NCBI RefSeq assembly: GCF_921293095.1
Contig: NC_060251.1
Span: 59,351,585-59,415,584, forward strand
Origin: Ischnura elegans
Lineage: Eukaryota; Arthropoda; Insecta; Odonata; Coenagrionidae
Length of the DNA: 64,000 bases
Direction: 5' to 3'
Positions 37,620-50,000 of this stretch are shown here, piece by piece. The notes under the pieces were generated by a model. That model was not told the DNA's origin. It did no database searches and worked only from the letters and a program-made list of their open reading frames with translations. The first letter of the stretch is position 1. Every line of letters begins with the position of its first letter. Position numbers and translations under genes: made by a program.

Positions 37620-38051
37620 AAATACGTAGAATGAATTACTACGCGAAAAAGTGACAATACTGGGAAATTATTATTTACCTTCTTTTTCAAGGAAAAGACA
37701 CATATAAAATTTGTAAAAATTTATAACAATTACTCATTCTTTTGAGACTATAAGTTTTTAAAATAGAAAATGATGTAAATATTGTAAATATTATACCAAA
37801 ATAACAGATGAATAATGAAATTTCATCAATTGACCTCGATCATACCTCGATTATCGAAATGACTCCGACAATAGCACGTGGAATGATGCTTGTAAGCAAA
37901 AGAGATCGATATGAAAGTTTCCCTTGAAGGTATGCATTTAATTTATGAGTGCATGCAGTTCACTTTCTCCCTTCATCACTTTTCTGATCAGTTATCCTAG
38001 CTACGTCACGGTTTGGACCTAAATGTGAAACTGGTTAATTTCTTGTAGAAG

Positions 38052-41000
38052 ATGGAGACATCGGAGGCTGTTGATGATGACGAGAGCTGCAGATCATCGG
38101 TCATTAGTGATTTAGAAGAATTGGAAGCAAACCTCTACAGCTATGTCCATCATGAAAGAAATTCCTGCTTTGAAGAGGAGTATTCCCCTGCCATCAGTGT
38201 CTCAAACGTGGAAAGGGTCACGCACCTGAGTGTGAGCCGATTCGAAAATGAAGACGACTATTTGCACAGCTTGTCTGGTAGAAGTCCAAATTCATCAGGT
38301 ACGAAAGAGGATTGCCTAACGAGCAGTTTAGATGAGCCGATTACCAATTTCGCCGATTCGGCTTGTATTGTGTCGCGTTACGGGAGTGATGTCAACAGTC
38401 CGCTGAAACCTTCTGACAATGTTGATCTTGTTCCACCATCTGGCAAGAGTCCAAAATCTGCGTCTGGTCAATTTAATCGAAGCCAGGCTTGTTCACCTCC
38501 TGTTCTGGACGTCAGTTCATCCGACGATCTTGATCCTGTCGAAGATAATAAATGGAAGCGAAAGCCACCTGCTTCCTCCACCCCATTTAAAGAATTTGTC
38601 GTAATCGATGATTCTGAAGATGAAGTCCAAATTGAGTTCGAAAGAATGCCCACAAAATCGAAGAAGAAAAAGAAGAGAAGGACGGAGGAGATAAAAGAAG
38701 ACATAAGACTGAACACCAAAAGTCACTCAGAACTGGTATGTCTGGATGTGGAAGACGATACAAGAAATTCGGAGAAAGAAAATTTCGAATCTTTTCTTTG
38801 TGATCAAGGCTTTGACAATTCCGATGGTGAAAGATCACTGTGCAAGAGTTGGACTTCCCAGATGGTTCAATTCTATGACGAGCCTTGGGGTGGTGAATGC
38901 GTTAATGTGAAAGAACTTCAAAGGACCATGTCAGGTATGTCAGATGAATGCTTTACTATTAACATATTTTATCGCTCTTAAACTTGACCGCGCGGTTGAT
39001 GCCAATCTGTAAACGAATGTTAATGTAAACATGGTTAATTTTAATGTTTTCGGTAGCTTTTAGTCGTCCTTTGAGATGAAATCACATTCAGTGATGTTGC
39101 TTCTCAGTTTTTATTAATATGTGTGTTGTACTTTCCTTGTTTTTATACAGATGATGGCTGGAAGGTGGATTTGAGTGATCAGTTTTCTTCCCTGACGTCA
39201 AAATTTGAAAATCGCCGCTATTTTGGGATGAAGTCAAAACTATGGTGCACCAGGTGTAACCAGAAAGGACATCATAGGAATGCCTGTCAACAGAAAGTTA
39301 GCCCACCACATTGCCATAGGTGTGGTTCGCCTAATCATCAAGAATATTCATGCAATCAGAAAATTTGCCTAACCGTAAGTCAGTTTTTTTAATGTCATGT
39401 CATCGAGTCCTCTCATATTCGCACTCATATACTCATATATTTGCACTCATTTTGCGAGTAGAAATGGTAAAAGGAACTCTGAAATTATTCTTGGGAGACT
39501 CTGTTTTCATTATGATTGATTAGATCATGATTTTGGTAATCTTGCCCAAGAGTCTTTTGTTGAAGTCTTGTTTCTTATATACACCTTAGTTTGATATGAA
39601 TCAATTGGCTAAGTCTCTCTACACTTGTAAGTAAGGCTTTTCTCTACGTAATTTCCGCTGTTCAAATCTCTTTCAGCTCATCAAATTTATAGAAATATTT
39701 TCCTAAAAAAGAATGGGGTAGGTTTTTTTGGCAGTGCACCTACCAGTGTGCTTGTAAAATGAAACCTGCTTGCTTCCCTTAAGTGTAAACCCTGCCTACA
39801 TTTGCCCATGCTGTAAACCTAAATAATGAAATTAATTATAGAACAACGTTGAATATTATTTTAAGAAAATATTTGGTGAGGGATGTTGGTATCATGTAAA
39901 TGCTGTCAATATTATTTTAGTTAAAGGAAACCTCTGTTCCTCTGAATTAGTGTAATTAAGTGGAAAGATTGCAATGTTTCATTTAGCTAATGTAAATAAC
40001 TTCCACTACATCGTGCCAAATATCATACAAGATATGTCAATATTGTTTTGAATGTTACATGTTGTTATTTCTATAATGACCAGAAAAGTCTGATTGCCTT
40101 CTAGCCCATTAGATTGCTAGGTAAAGGGATTAAGAAGTGGTTGTAATTTTGAAGTGTTTCTAGTTGTCAGTTATGAGGGTCTTTCAGATTTTTGCATATA
40201 CATGGGCTCTTAAAAATGACTAATGAATTGTTGCAAAATGCTCATGGTAGTAAAACTACTGTAGCTCTTTTGCATTTTATGAGATAAGTAATATTGCCTT
40301 TTACCTTAACTTAACAGTGCTCTCTTTTTCTTGTGCAGTGTGGAAGGAATCGTTCTTCCCTGATGGCTGTTTGTCAGCAGTGCCGAAAACTATCCAGGAA
40401 AAATTGCTACATATGTAAGCAGCCTGGACATCCTCCTGGGTGCTGTCCTGATTTGTGGAGAAGATTTCATGCTACAGTAAGTGACTTATTTCTCAGTGTC
40501 ATTACAATAATGGCAAAGATTATTTAGAATCTACAAAATTTCTGTTTGAGAGAGATGAATTTCTATCGGGTATCATTGTTGAGCTGGCATAGTATTTTGA
40601 TTTGCTTTTGCAGTTACTGGGATGGTATTTATCAACGTAAATTATTCATGAATAGTCTTAATTTATTAACTTTTCTTGACCTGGAAATTAAAGTTTAATG
40701 ACCAGGGACGGTTTACTATTGCAATGATAATATTTTTTAGAAATTCTATTGGTACAAAAAGGATAGATCATGGTGCTGGTAGAGATAAAGAGTGAATAAT
40801 GAGGACCTAAATGCAGATTTTAAATATTAATTTTGGCCCCTGAGAGATTATTATTTACTATAAGCTATTGAAAAGTAAGTGTTGCATACTTAGAAGTACT
40901 GAAGAACCTTGTTGTATTGATCGTGCAATGATGTTTGCTGCATTTCATGCCTTTCTGTAACAATCATTTGAATAACATCATGGGAGGTTAGAATATCATT

Positions 41001-44000
41001 TTGGCAATTAATGTTATTGACAGATCATTTGATTCTCTCTGTACAAAACTCTTAAGTACTGTTTTCTTTAAACTCTTATTTAAACATACCTGACTCTAAC
41101 ACTTCCCATTCTAAAAATATTTTGCTTACTCTGATCTCTTTTTATTGTCCTCTATTCATTGTAAAGCAGAATGTTCTTTATGGTAATGTTCAATTATCTT
41201 TGATTGTTTGCTCCTTTTATTTGTGTAAATTAATTCTATTATTTTCTGTTCTGTCCAATTGCTCTAATTTTGCATGGCAGCTTCGTGAGCTGGCCTTACT
41301 TTGGTTCTGTTGTGATTCATCTGCACTCTATATTGCTTACAATGTTTACCCACAAAGCATATACTTAGTGGCACATCTACACTTGCAGTTTGAATCACTC
41401 TCATAAGTTGGATTAATATGTTTGCAGGCATTGAAAGATTCCTGTTTTTTTTATAAATTAGATTTTATAATAGGACCTACATATTCTCAAATTCAAATAC
41501 AGTTCCAAATACAAACTCCTCTTTTAGCTTTTGAGAAGGAAAAGGGAAGAAAGTATAAAGTGCATAAGCACCATTTAATGAAAATAATCACTCGCAGCAT
41601 AAGGTACATGTTATATTTTCAAGTGCATCATGTCTCTCTTGGTGAGGTAAATATTACGATTGGTCAGACTTCAGGAAAATATCATTTTACATTGGTGGTA
41701 GATGATAAATAATAATATAGTATACATTCCATGAACTCCATAAAAGAAGAAAATATTGTCAAAGTAAAAATATTTAAATCTTTGGATAAACTAAACAAAA
41801 ACATGACTTAAAAATCCATGTAAACCTTTATTTAAAACACAATAATTATCAACATTTACTCTCAAAGCATCGTCTCAAAATTTAAGCTGAATAACTATGC
41901 ATTTCAGAATTTAAATAAAGCATTCCTGCCTGAATTATTATTATTATAGTATTCTACCGATTAAGGTTAAAAAATCACAATTACTCAAGATTCTTTCAAC
42001 TGGCCTCCTTTTGTTCTAATTATCTTTGATTTCTTGCTCATTTTATTTGTGTAAGTTAATTCTTCCCTTTTCTATTGTGTGCAATTGCTCTAATTTGTTC
42101 TCACTTCGAGCAACACTTAATAAATATAGACATAGTACATTAAGAGCAGAAATGGCATTGACACTGGTATCTTTTGGTGTTTCCACGTCATCATCATCCT
42201 CTTCGCTTGCTGCCTCTTCACTGCTATGCAGGTCAATTGCTTAATCAGTTGTGAGTTACTTGTTGATAATTGCTCATCCTCTCTGCAAAAATCTGAAAAA
42301 ATTATTTCAGCTCCAAATAATGGCAACTGATCATTGTCTCCCATAGCTCTATTACCTTCTTCCAGTGATTTTTTGCTGTCCTGTTGTAAGTTTCAGTCAT
42401 GAGTAGTGATGGGTCGGTTCGATTCTTCGATTCTCGGCCAAGAACCGGAATCGAAAATGAGTACTTGCCAAGGTGAAAAATCGATTCCGATTCCAGTAGT
42501 ACTTCAAACCACAAATTTATATACGACCGCATTTCCAACAGTCATTTGAATGTTTGCGCCACGTAATCGTAATAACAAAACACGTTATCTTCTAGGGATG
42601 CGCGAGTACTCGAAAGTTCGAGTCGAGTAGTTGGTACTCGACTCGAGCGTTGCTAGAAGCATTACTAATGTCGAGTCGAGTAGTTAAGGTTACAGAGCTT
42701 TCGAGGCTAGCAGGTCCAGCAATCTGCTGACAGGAAGCACTATCATGAAACTCATGTAATAATACAATTTTTTAAAGCCGATAAGTCATTTTAATGCCTT
42801 GGCCTGGTAGTTTCAGCTTGCCGAATACACTATAGTTGTCGACGTGGGCGCCGAATACCTTTACGCCAGCCGCGGCGGCCGATCGTCTTCCGACCTGGCG
42901 CACACTGGTCCGAAATCGGAAAAAGCTGGAATGAAGTCCAAAATGACCTTTTTGGCGACAGAGACTTTTAAACTTCGCGTAATTACTCATAAAATATACC
43001 AGATATAAATTTATATGCCATTTTACATAAATAAGGCCCTTAGTGATGATACAGTGGCCCAAACATGACCAACTTTTCAGAACCACGTGCGATCTCATTT
43101 TTCCTCGAAAATCTTTGAATTTATCGATGTGGTGTTGCGTTGGTATGGTTTTTATGGAATAAAAAACGCAATATTCCTTTGACCTGGGGCTTTGCCTATA
43201 CTTTCAATGACTTTTGAAGATTTTGGCTCTCATCTGCCTGGTTTTAGATTGAAAAATGGCCGACCCGTTTTTCACATGAAATTTGACAAAAAGTAGACAT
43301 TATTTTTCGTTTACGAAAAATATAACTCGGAAAATTTGAACCACAATATAAAGTAGAGATTTTTAAAGAGTAATTAGTACAAATCTTGGAAAAAAAAACT
43401 TTTGCGACGAGAGAAATAAGAAATTTTTCAATCTCGCGTTTAAGGCTGAGCTACACGCCACGGAACTCTTGAGACCGATTTTTCAATTTTTTTAAAACTT
43501 TAGTCTTGAAAATCGTCATTTAAAGTAAGGATAATCGTCTTCATTGACCTAACACACTAAATTGAGGATGTTAGAAAGGATTATGTATGGATCGACTTGA
43601 TCATTCAGCGCATTACTCAAGTGAAATTACTAAGGATTGGATATTTTTCAGAACCATCCTATACATAAGAAATATGGCTCGGGTATTGAAGAAAAGTGAA
43701 AAGATTAAGTCGGCTTGCTTAAGAGAGAGAAAAATTAATGGAATTCTTGAAGAACTTGAATTCCATGAAGATTCAAGATCCATTAAAACGTTGATATAAT
43801 TTTTAATAGAAATTCCAAAGTTTCCAAAATCTTGCAATTTTGGTTGGAAAGTACGTACCACGTCACACAATTGTGTGGCAAAAGGCAATTTTCTGCAGGC
43901 AGTAATACTGTAACATGGAGACGTCAAAACCTGAATAGTTGGAACCCGTAGAATAATTGGTTTTTCTGCTTGAGAATTTGAAAGGACCAAATATTACATG

Positions 44001-47000
44001 ACTCATATACGTTGTATGTAATCTTTATTATAGCTGTGAAAATTACTATACCCAGGGCTCTCCCTTGTAATTTGGATACATATATGACTTAAATGGTCAA
44101 CATATTACTTGGGGTTAATTAATTTCAACTGTGCCTATGGAACTATTGAAGACAAATTAATTTTCATTCATCTCCTACTTCTGACAATAACCATCAACGA
44201 TCCTCATTATATTTTCCTTCTTACATTAGGCTAGACATTCATCATAGAAAATTGGAGTAGAACATATTGTAGTATGAATTGCTGCATTGCCTGGTTCAGA
44301 AATTATCATACTCGACTCGATACTCGCGAGTAATTTTCAACTCGACTCGAGATCAAAAAGTGCTACTTGCATATCCCTATTATATTCCGAAGGAGCAAAT
44401 GCAGACTAGGGAGCCTGTGACAGGTACATGGTCAAGATACAGTTACGCATTTGGAAAAGTACCCTAAGTTACCATAGCAAACACTGTTGAAGCTGAAGTG
44501 GAAGCTTATTTATCAGAGATGAATGTAACACCAAATTCCTTCCCTGGGAAATACTGGAAGACTTGTATATCGTACCCAAGGCAGAAAGCATTAGCAAAAA
44601 TGTTTCTTGCAATACCGCCATCCACTGTGTTCAATGAAAGACTTTTTAGTTCGGCAGGAAAAATATGTGATGTAAAATGCAACAGGCTTTGTCCTGACAG
44701 AGTGAAGATGCTTTGCTTTCTGAGCAAGTCTGTAAAGGAGACTAAATTTGTGAGACAAAATTGATAATGATAAGATATTTTCAATAAAAAATAGATATTA
44801 AAGGAGATACTTTTATTTTAAATTTAAACATGAGAGCCAATATTCTAAAGTAATATCTATGAGGTAACACCACTTTTCAGGTATGTTGTTTTGAAATTTA
44901 GGTATTATATTTTAATTACATAGTGATGATATGAAAGATGCTTTTGTCAACTGATTCTTTCACAGAGTAATAATTTTTTAAGTGGCTAACTTGTTGCCTG
45001 GAATTAAGTGATATTTTTCATGGAGCCCTTGGCATCAGAATCGATGGAATCGGTATTGGTAGAATTGGAATCGAAATGTCAGAATCGGGATCGGAATCGT
45101 TAAAATTTTGGAATCGACCCATCACTAGTCATGAGAAAAACTGAATCCTGCTTTTCTAAAACAATTTGAAATTTTCCCCTCATCAAGTTCTTTCTACGAT
45201 TGTTTATATTATATTGTGCATCAAAAACTGACTTTGAAGCTGTCACAGTCTCTCCCATGTTTACTTTTCTCACCAGAATCCTGTGATATTTGGCTCTGAT
45301 TTAGATTTAGAGATAATTTGAATACATGATTATCTCCAAATCGAATGGCTGGTACAATTGGGTGGAAAGAGTACCAGTTTTATATTCCCTAAATTCATAT
45401 TGTTTGGTGGGCCATTTAAAGTTTTGTAAATTTAAATATGGAGAAGAACATATAAAACATGGGAACTTTACTAAAATGTCGCAAATTGCTGGAAAACGTT
45501 AATTGCAAGGGTGTCAAAGTGAAGTTTTACTGTACACAGTAATTTAGATGTTTATATATCGGCAGTCTTTCGATCATCTTTGGGAAACCTTAGAGCCCTG
45601 ATAAAGTTTCATAATTTGGTAGCTTACATTTGGGCTCAATATTAACTAACATTACGACATGAGTATGTTATTAATTATGTAATTTCATGTGGAATGACAC
45701 CATTCCAGCTAACTGTAATGCTAACAAATTTTCTGGTGAGATGGAGTAGATTAATTAGTCACCTCAGGTGAGATATTGTTCAACCATAGCTACAGAGGAA
45801 GAAAATAGATGCATGGGCAGGATTCTGGGTTTTCCACTTGATATAGGGATGTTAAAAATATTTTCTAGTTTGGAAATACATATTTAGTGGTGGGTCAACA
45901 TGGAAAACTGCTTGTTTTCATCAAAGAAACAGATATTGTCATGAAATGGGATTATCACCCCGAAATGTTGTGTTATAATTATTATTAATTATAATTGTTA
46001 AATGATTTCTAATGGGGAACTTGCATGATTTTTTTTTATTTCACAGGCGGACAGAAAATTATTTTCTGAATACAACAAAAAAAACCGCATGTATATCTGA
46101 GTTTTCCTTCGCGAGATATTCAATGATAAATATTACGAATTTTAAAGCGCGGGAAAAACTCCCTCACCCCCCAAGCCATTGCCGACGAAGCCTCGATGAC
46201 GTCAAAGGTGCCTAAACATCACGCGAAGCTATATTGTTGTGATTGTTTGTAATAGTTGCCAGCAGTTGTGAGAGCTTCGTTGGTTAGGCGTGTTGATTAT
46301 TTTATATTTAAAGATAAATGTCCGACGATAGAGGCTTGGAGGCCCTCATATTTTGCATTATTTATAATATTAATATCTCAGTCGGGATAAAATATAAAAC
46401 TGGAGCAGTTAAACCAAAAATTTTATATACCTAAATAAAATCGTTGTAGGAGTCTGAGCCACGGCCATTGGAAGGGGGATACGTTAATTGTAAGTTGATG
46501 TTATCGACGGCATATCATTCATGTAAGTACCTATGTAATTAGAACGATTTTGATGTTTACTAATGTCCGCTTAGCTTTTATATACAATAACTTCATCCGT
46601 TTATTCGTAGGTGCCGGAGAATTCGTCGTTTAGGACTGTCTGTGCTTGTATTATGGGGTGTGTTCCAGTCAATGCAACTTTTGCTCGCTGATTGGAGACA
46701 TCTAGGAACATTTTTGTGCCAAAATAGTGTTATTTTCAGCGTGACATCTCCCGTTAAGCTACTGCTAATAATCACAGTGCCAATGGTTGTAATGCACAAA
46801 GTTTGACAAGGTTGAAAAATATCGGCCAAGAGTTATCAGTGTTCCATCGTGATTGAATTGTAAAAAGTGCTATTACGCTATCGATAAATGTCTAACAGTA
46901 GTGTAAAAATTGTCAGTGGCGTGCTAATCTCCGTTGTTCACCGTAGATATGACATTTCACGATCACGCTATTGAAATAAAAACTGTGTGTGAAGTTTGTT

Positions 47001-50000
47001 ATTCCATTATTTCAACGAATAGTAGTGAGAAAAGTCACCTGTGTCACTTGTGTGGGCTAATTTAAGGGTTTAAATCAGTGAATAGATAGTTGTTTTCATC
47101 ATAACGAATTCTGTTATTGTAAGTTGTACGTGATGAATATAAGAATGTGACAGTGACTTCCAGTTTTTGATGAGAGTATTTGCCTATTTCCCACTATATT
47201 TTATGGTATATGCTAGTGTATTGTTTATGGATTTACCTATATTATTGAAATAGGTTGAGCTTGTGTGTGTGTTGGCAGCGGAACCGATTCGCGATCTCAC
47301 ATGTGGATTGTGTGCAGACTGTTTTGCTGTGAATTCGTACCGTAGGACGAATAGGACTTACCTTCTCCGCTAACTCGGCGTTGCCAAATTCAACAGCACA
47401 GCTTACGATCGTTATCCTCCAGTATTACAAGTTTCTTTTACATCTCGATTTGCCGCCGACGTATAGCAATAATTTGTCTTAACAAATTCCTTGAGGGTCG
47501 TGGCATCAATTTTTGGTGTCCTAAAAAGAGGCTGGTGTCCTAACACCCCCTGCCACACGCTTTTTAGGCGGCTTGCGGGGTATTATGTAGATGTAGATGG
47601 ATTTTAGGTGTACTATTCGAACGAGTGGCAACGTTATCATCCATTTTTCTGATAACTAAAACATACGAAGTGAAACGCTTGTACTTCATCATCCCGATGC
47701 CGCATTATTAATATCCCAAGTAATAATCTAGGCACAATAGCAATAGGAAAACTTTCCCAAGAATAACAGAACAAAATAAAGTGACGATGAGCTGCTAAAT
47801 ACTCCCTCAAAACAAATTTTACGCCATGCGCTCAGCGTATTTCCCAACTCCCTACGGTTGTTTAGGCACCTATGACGTCACGCCTGGCCTCGGCAACGCT
47901 CGGGTGTCTTCGCGCAGTGGTCGGCTCAGCGAAATTTTTCTCGATTTTAAATGCAATTTTTTAATTTCTTTTGATGCTGAATGGAGAAACTGAAGGTATT
48001 TTTGCGAGCTAATGTATCCATTTGACTTATTCAAAATAGTTTTTAGAGCAATCTACGACCCATGCAAGTTCCTCATTATACCGATGCAATCTCATAGAGA
48101 AACAATATTTTATTCCATTAAACTCTCTCAAAGAACTTATTATTAACTATACATAAGTGTCATCGTTTGCGTCTATGTGGTTTGAAAATTGTAGTATGTG
48201 ATTTTAAAATTCTGACATTGTGGCAGTAAGCAAGGTGGACTCTGCATGATTGCTTCACACAATCATTCAATCAAAATTAGAACATGCTCTAATTGCATTC
48301 ACATGACATTTGACTGATCATGCGAGTGATGGTATGTTCACCGAATTTCATGTTTTACGTAGTGAATGATATGATCATTCACTTCATATATTCTATATCA
48401 TTCATACAAACACAAAATATCCTTTTCAACCAGCAAGACCTTCACTCGAAGATCATCCATGTTTTTAATTTTCTGCTTAGTGTGTTTGGTTCAGTAGCAT
48501 TGATGCCTTTGTGTCAAGCCAGGGCTTTCAAACATTCTTTTAAAATTGCCTTGTGGAGGTAAGATTTTTTTATGCGAGACGCAACACACTTTTCTCCTCT
48601 ATAGTAGGTGTTTACTTGCTTTCCAATTTACTTAATAGAATAAGAAAGACTTTCGTATATGAATTTGTAGTGTGGGTCTCCATTGGATCATTTTCCATAC
48701 TGCAGTATCTTGAAGCCAAAATCATGGTTACTCTTCAAAACAGCCTATTACATTATTGCAGGAATTGATTACTTCATAAACTTTAAAAAACTACCTGCGG
48801 TTAGAAATAGTGCAAGAATAGAAATGCTCTATTTATAGTCACATACTGCGCATCATTTTTGCACCAAAAAAAATGCTGAGTTCATTAACTGTGTATAGCT
48901 GACAATACAAGAAATTATGCTTTAATCTCACTAGCATGCTTATTCAAATGATAATTGTCACAATCATTCTTCATTATAAATAGCCTTTATTGCATGTTAG
49001 GTTAAGTTTACTTAAATCTGAACTGTTTAACATCCTTTTAATTGCCAGCTCTTGCCTCTAGTTTTCTGCTGGTAATCCTTTGCTTTCTCTTACCTTCCTG
49101 TAAAATTAAATGGAGATGTTTTCAAAAACTCCTTAGGATTAGCCCCTCAGTGCTAAAAAGTATATTTTTTCATATGTATTTTCATTTTGTCAAATATCTT
49201 CTCACCCACTTACTGCCTTGGAATTGCGTAAATTGTGGCTCTTGGTTTGTTTTGTTGATACTGTGTAAGGTGGCCACCTTCTTGCATTTAATTTTTATTG
49301 CTTGAGGAATTAGTTCCATGTAGCAAATTGTTTTTATGTTTTGGTGTAAACTGAAAAATCAAGAAAATGCCTGATACTCAACCATTCCCTTTCATTCTTA
49401 TGCACAAAGAACATTCTGGTTCAATTCTACTGCCCCTTTCATTTGCATAGGACATTTACATGCTAGGACTACTCTGTTTTAGAGGTCACTGCGAATAAGT
49501 TTACTGCCATCAACTAAAATAAGTGCTGATGTCCTTTTCTGCTATTTTCCCCCAGTAAAATGTTGTGGTTAGTACTAATGGGTATTTGAGATGCTGGTTA
49601 GTAATATACAGTATAACCACTATGTAGTAAACCTCTTTACATCATAAACCTCCATACTTCATACCACCCCCACGGTCCTGTCAGATTTACATGTAAATCT
49701 ATAGGCAAACCTCTATGTATTGAACCTCTTCATCTCATAAAACCTCCACTTATCATACTAAGGAGATAACCACGAGACTACCTAACTACATCCACAAATC
49801 GTACCAAGACAACTAGAGACCATTAATGCAGCCGCGATTACGTACATGGAATGACATTTTCCGCAGTAAATGTTTCACCCTTACTTTTTTCTTATACACC
49901 TTTATTATGTTGTAATTTTCACATTAACCATTAGTTATGGCCATTTTATTCCATATGAGAGCATACCTAACAGTAAGTAAGAAAAAAGGTATCCAGCTAT

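Larger units (their letters stand above)
42404..45127 (+). mobile_element. Outer hAT DNA transposon (internally deleted), with 8-bp target duplication
   Basis: The ends are inverted: TAGTGATGGGTCG at the left and CGACCCATCACTA at the right. They are flanked by an exact 8-bp duplication GTCATGAG (42396-42403 and 45128-45135), the hAT signature. Subterminal GAATCG/CGATTC repeats are numerous. Once the element nested inside it is removed only about 0.93 kb remains: 189 bp on the left and 740 bp on the right carrying a transposase C-terminus. It is therefore an internally deleted copy in intron 3 of the zinc-knuckle gene, in the same orientation as that gene. Confidence 0.9.

Noticed and set aside
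42772..43990. Possible transposase frames inside the inner hAT
   Set aside because: The minus-strand frames contain no hAT zinc-finger, catalytic or dimerisation motif.
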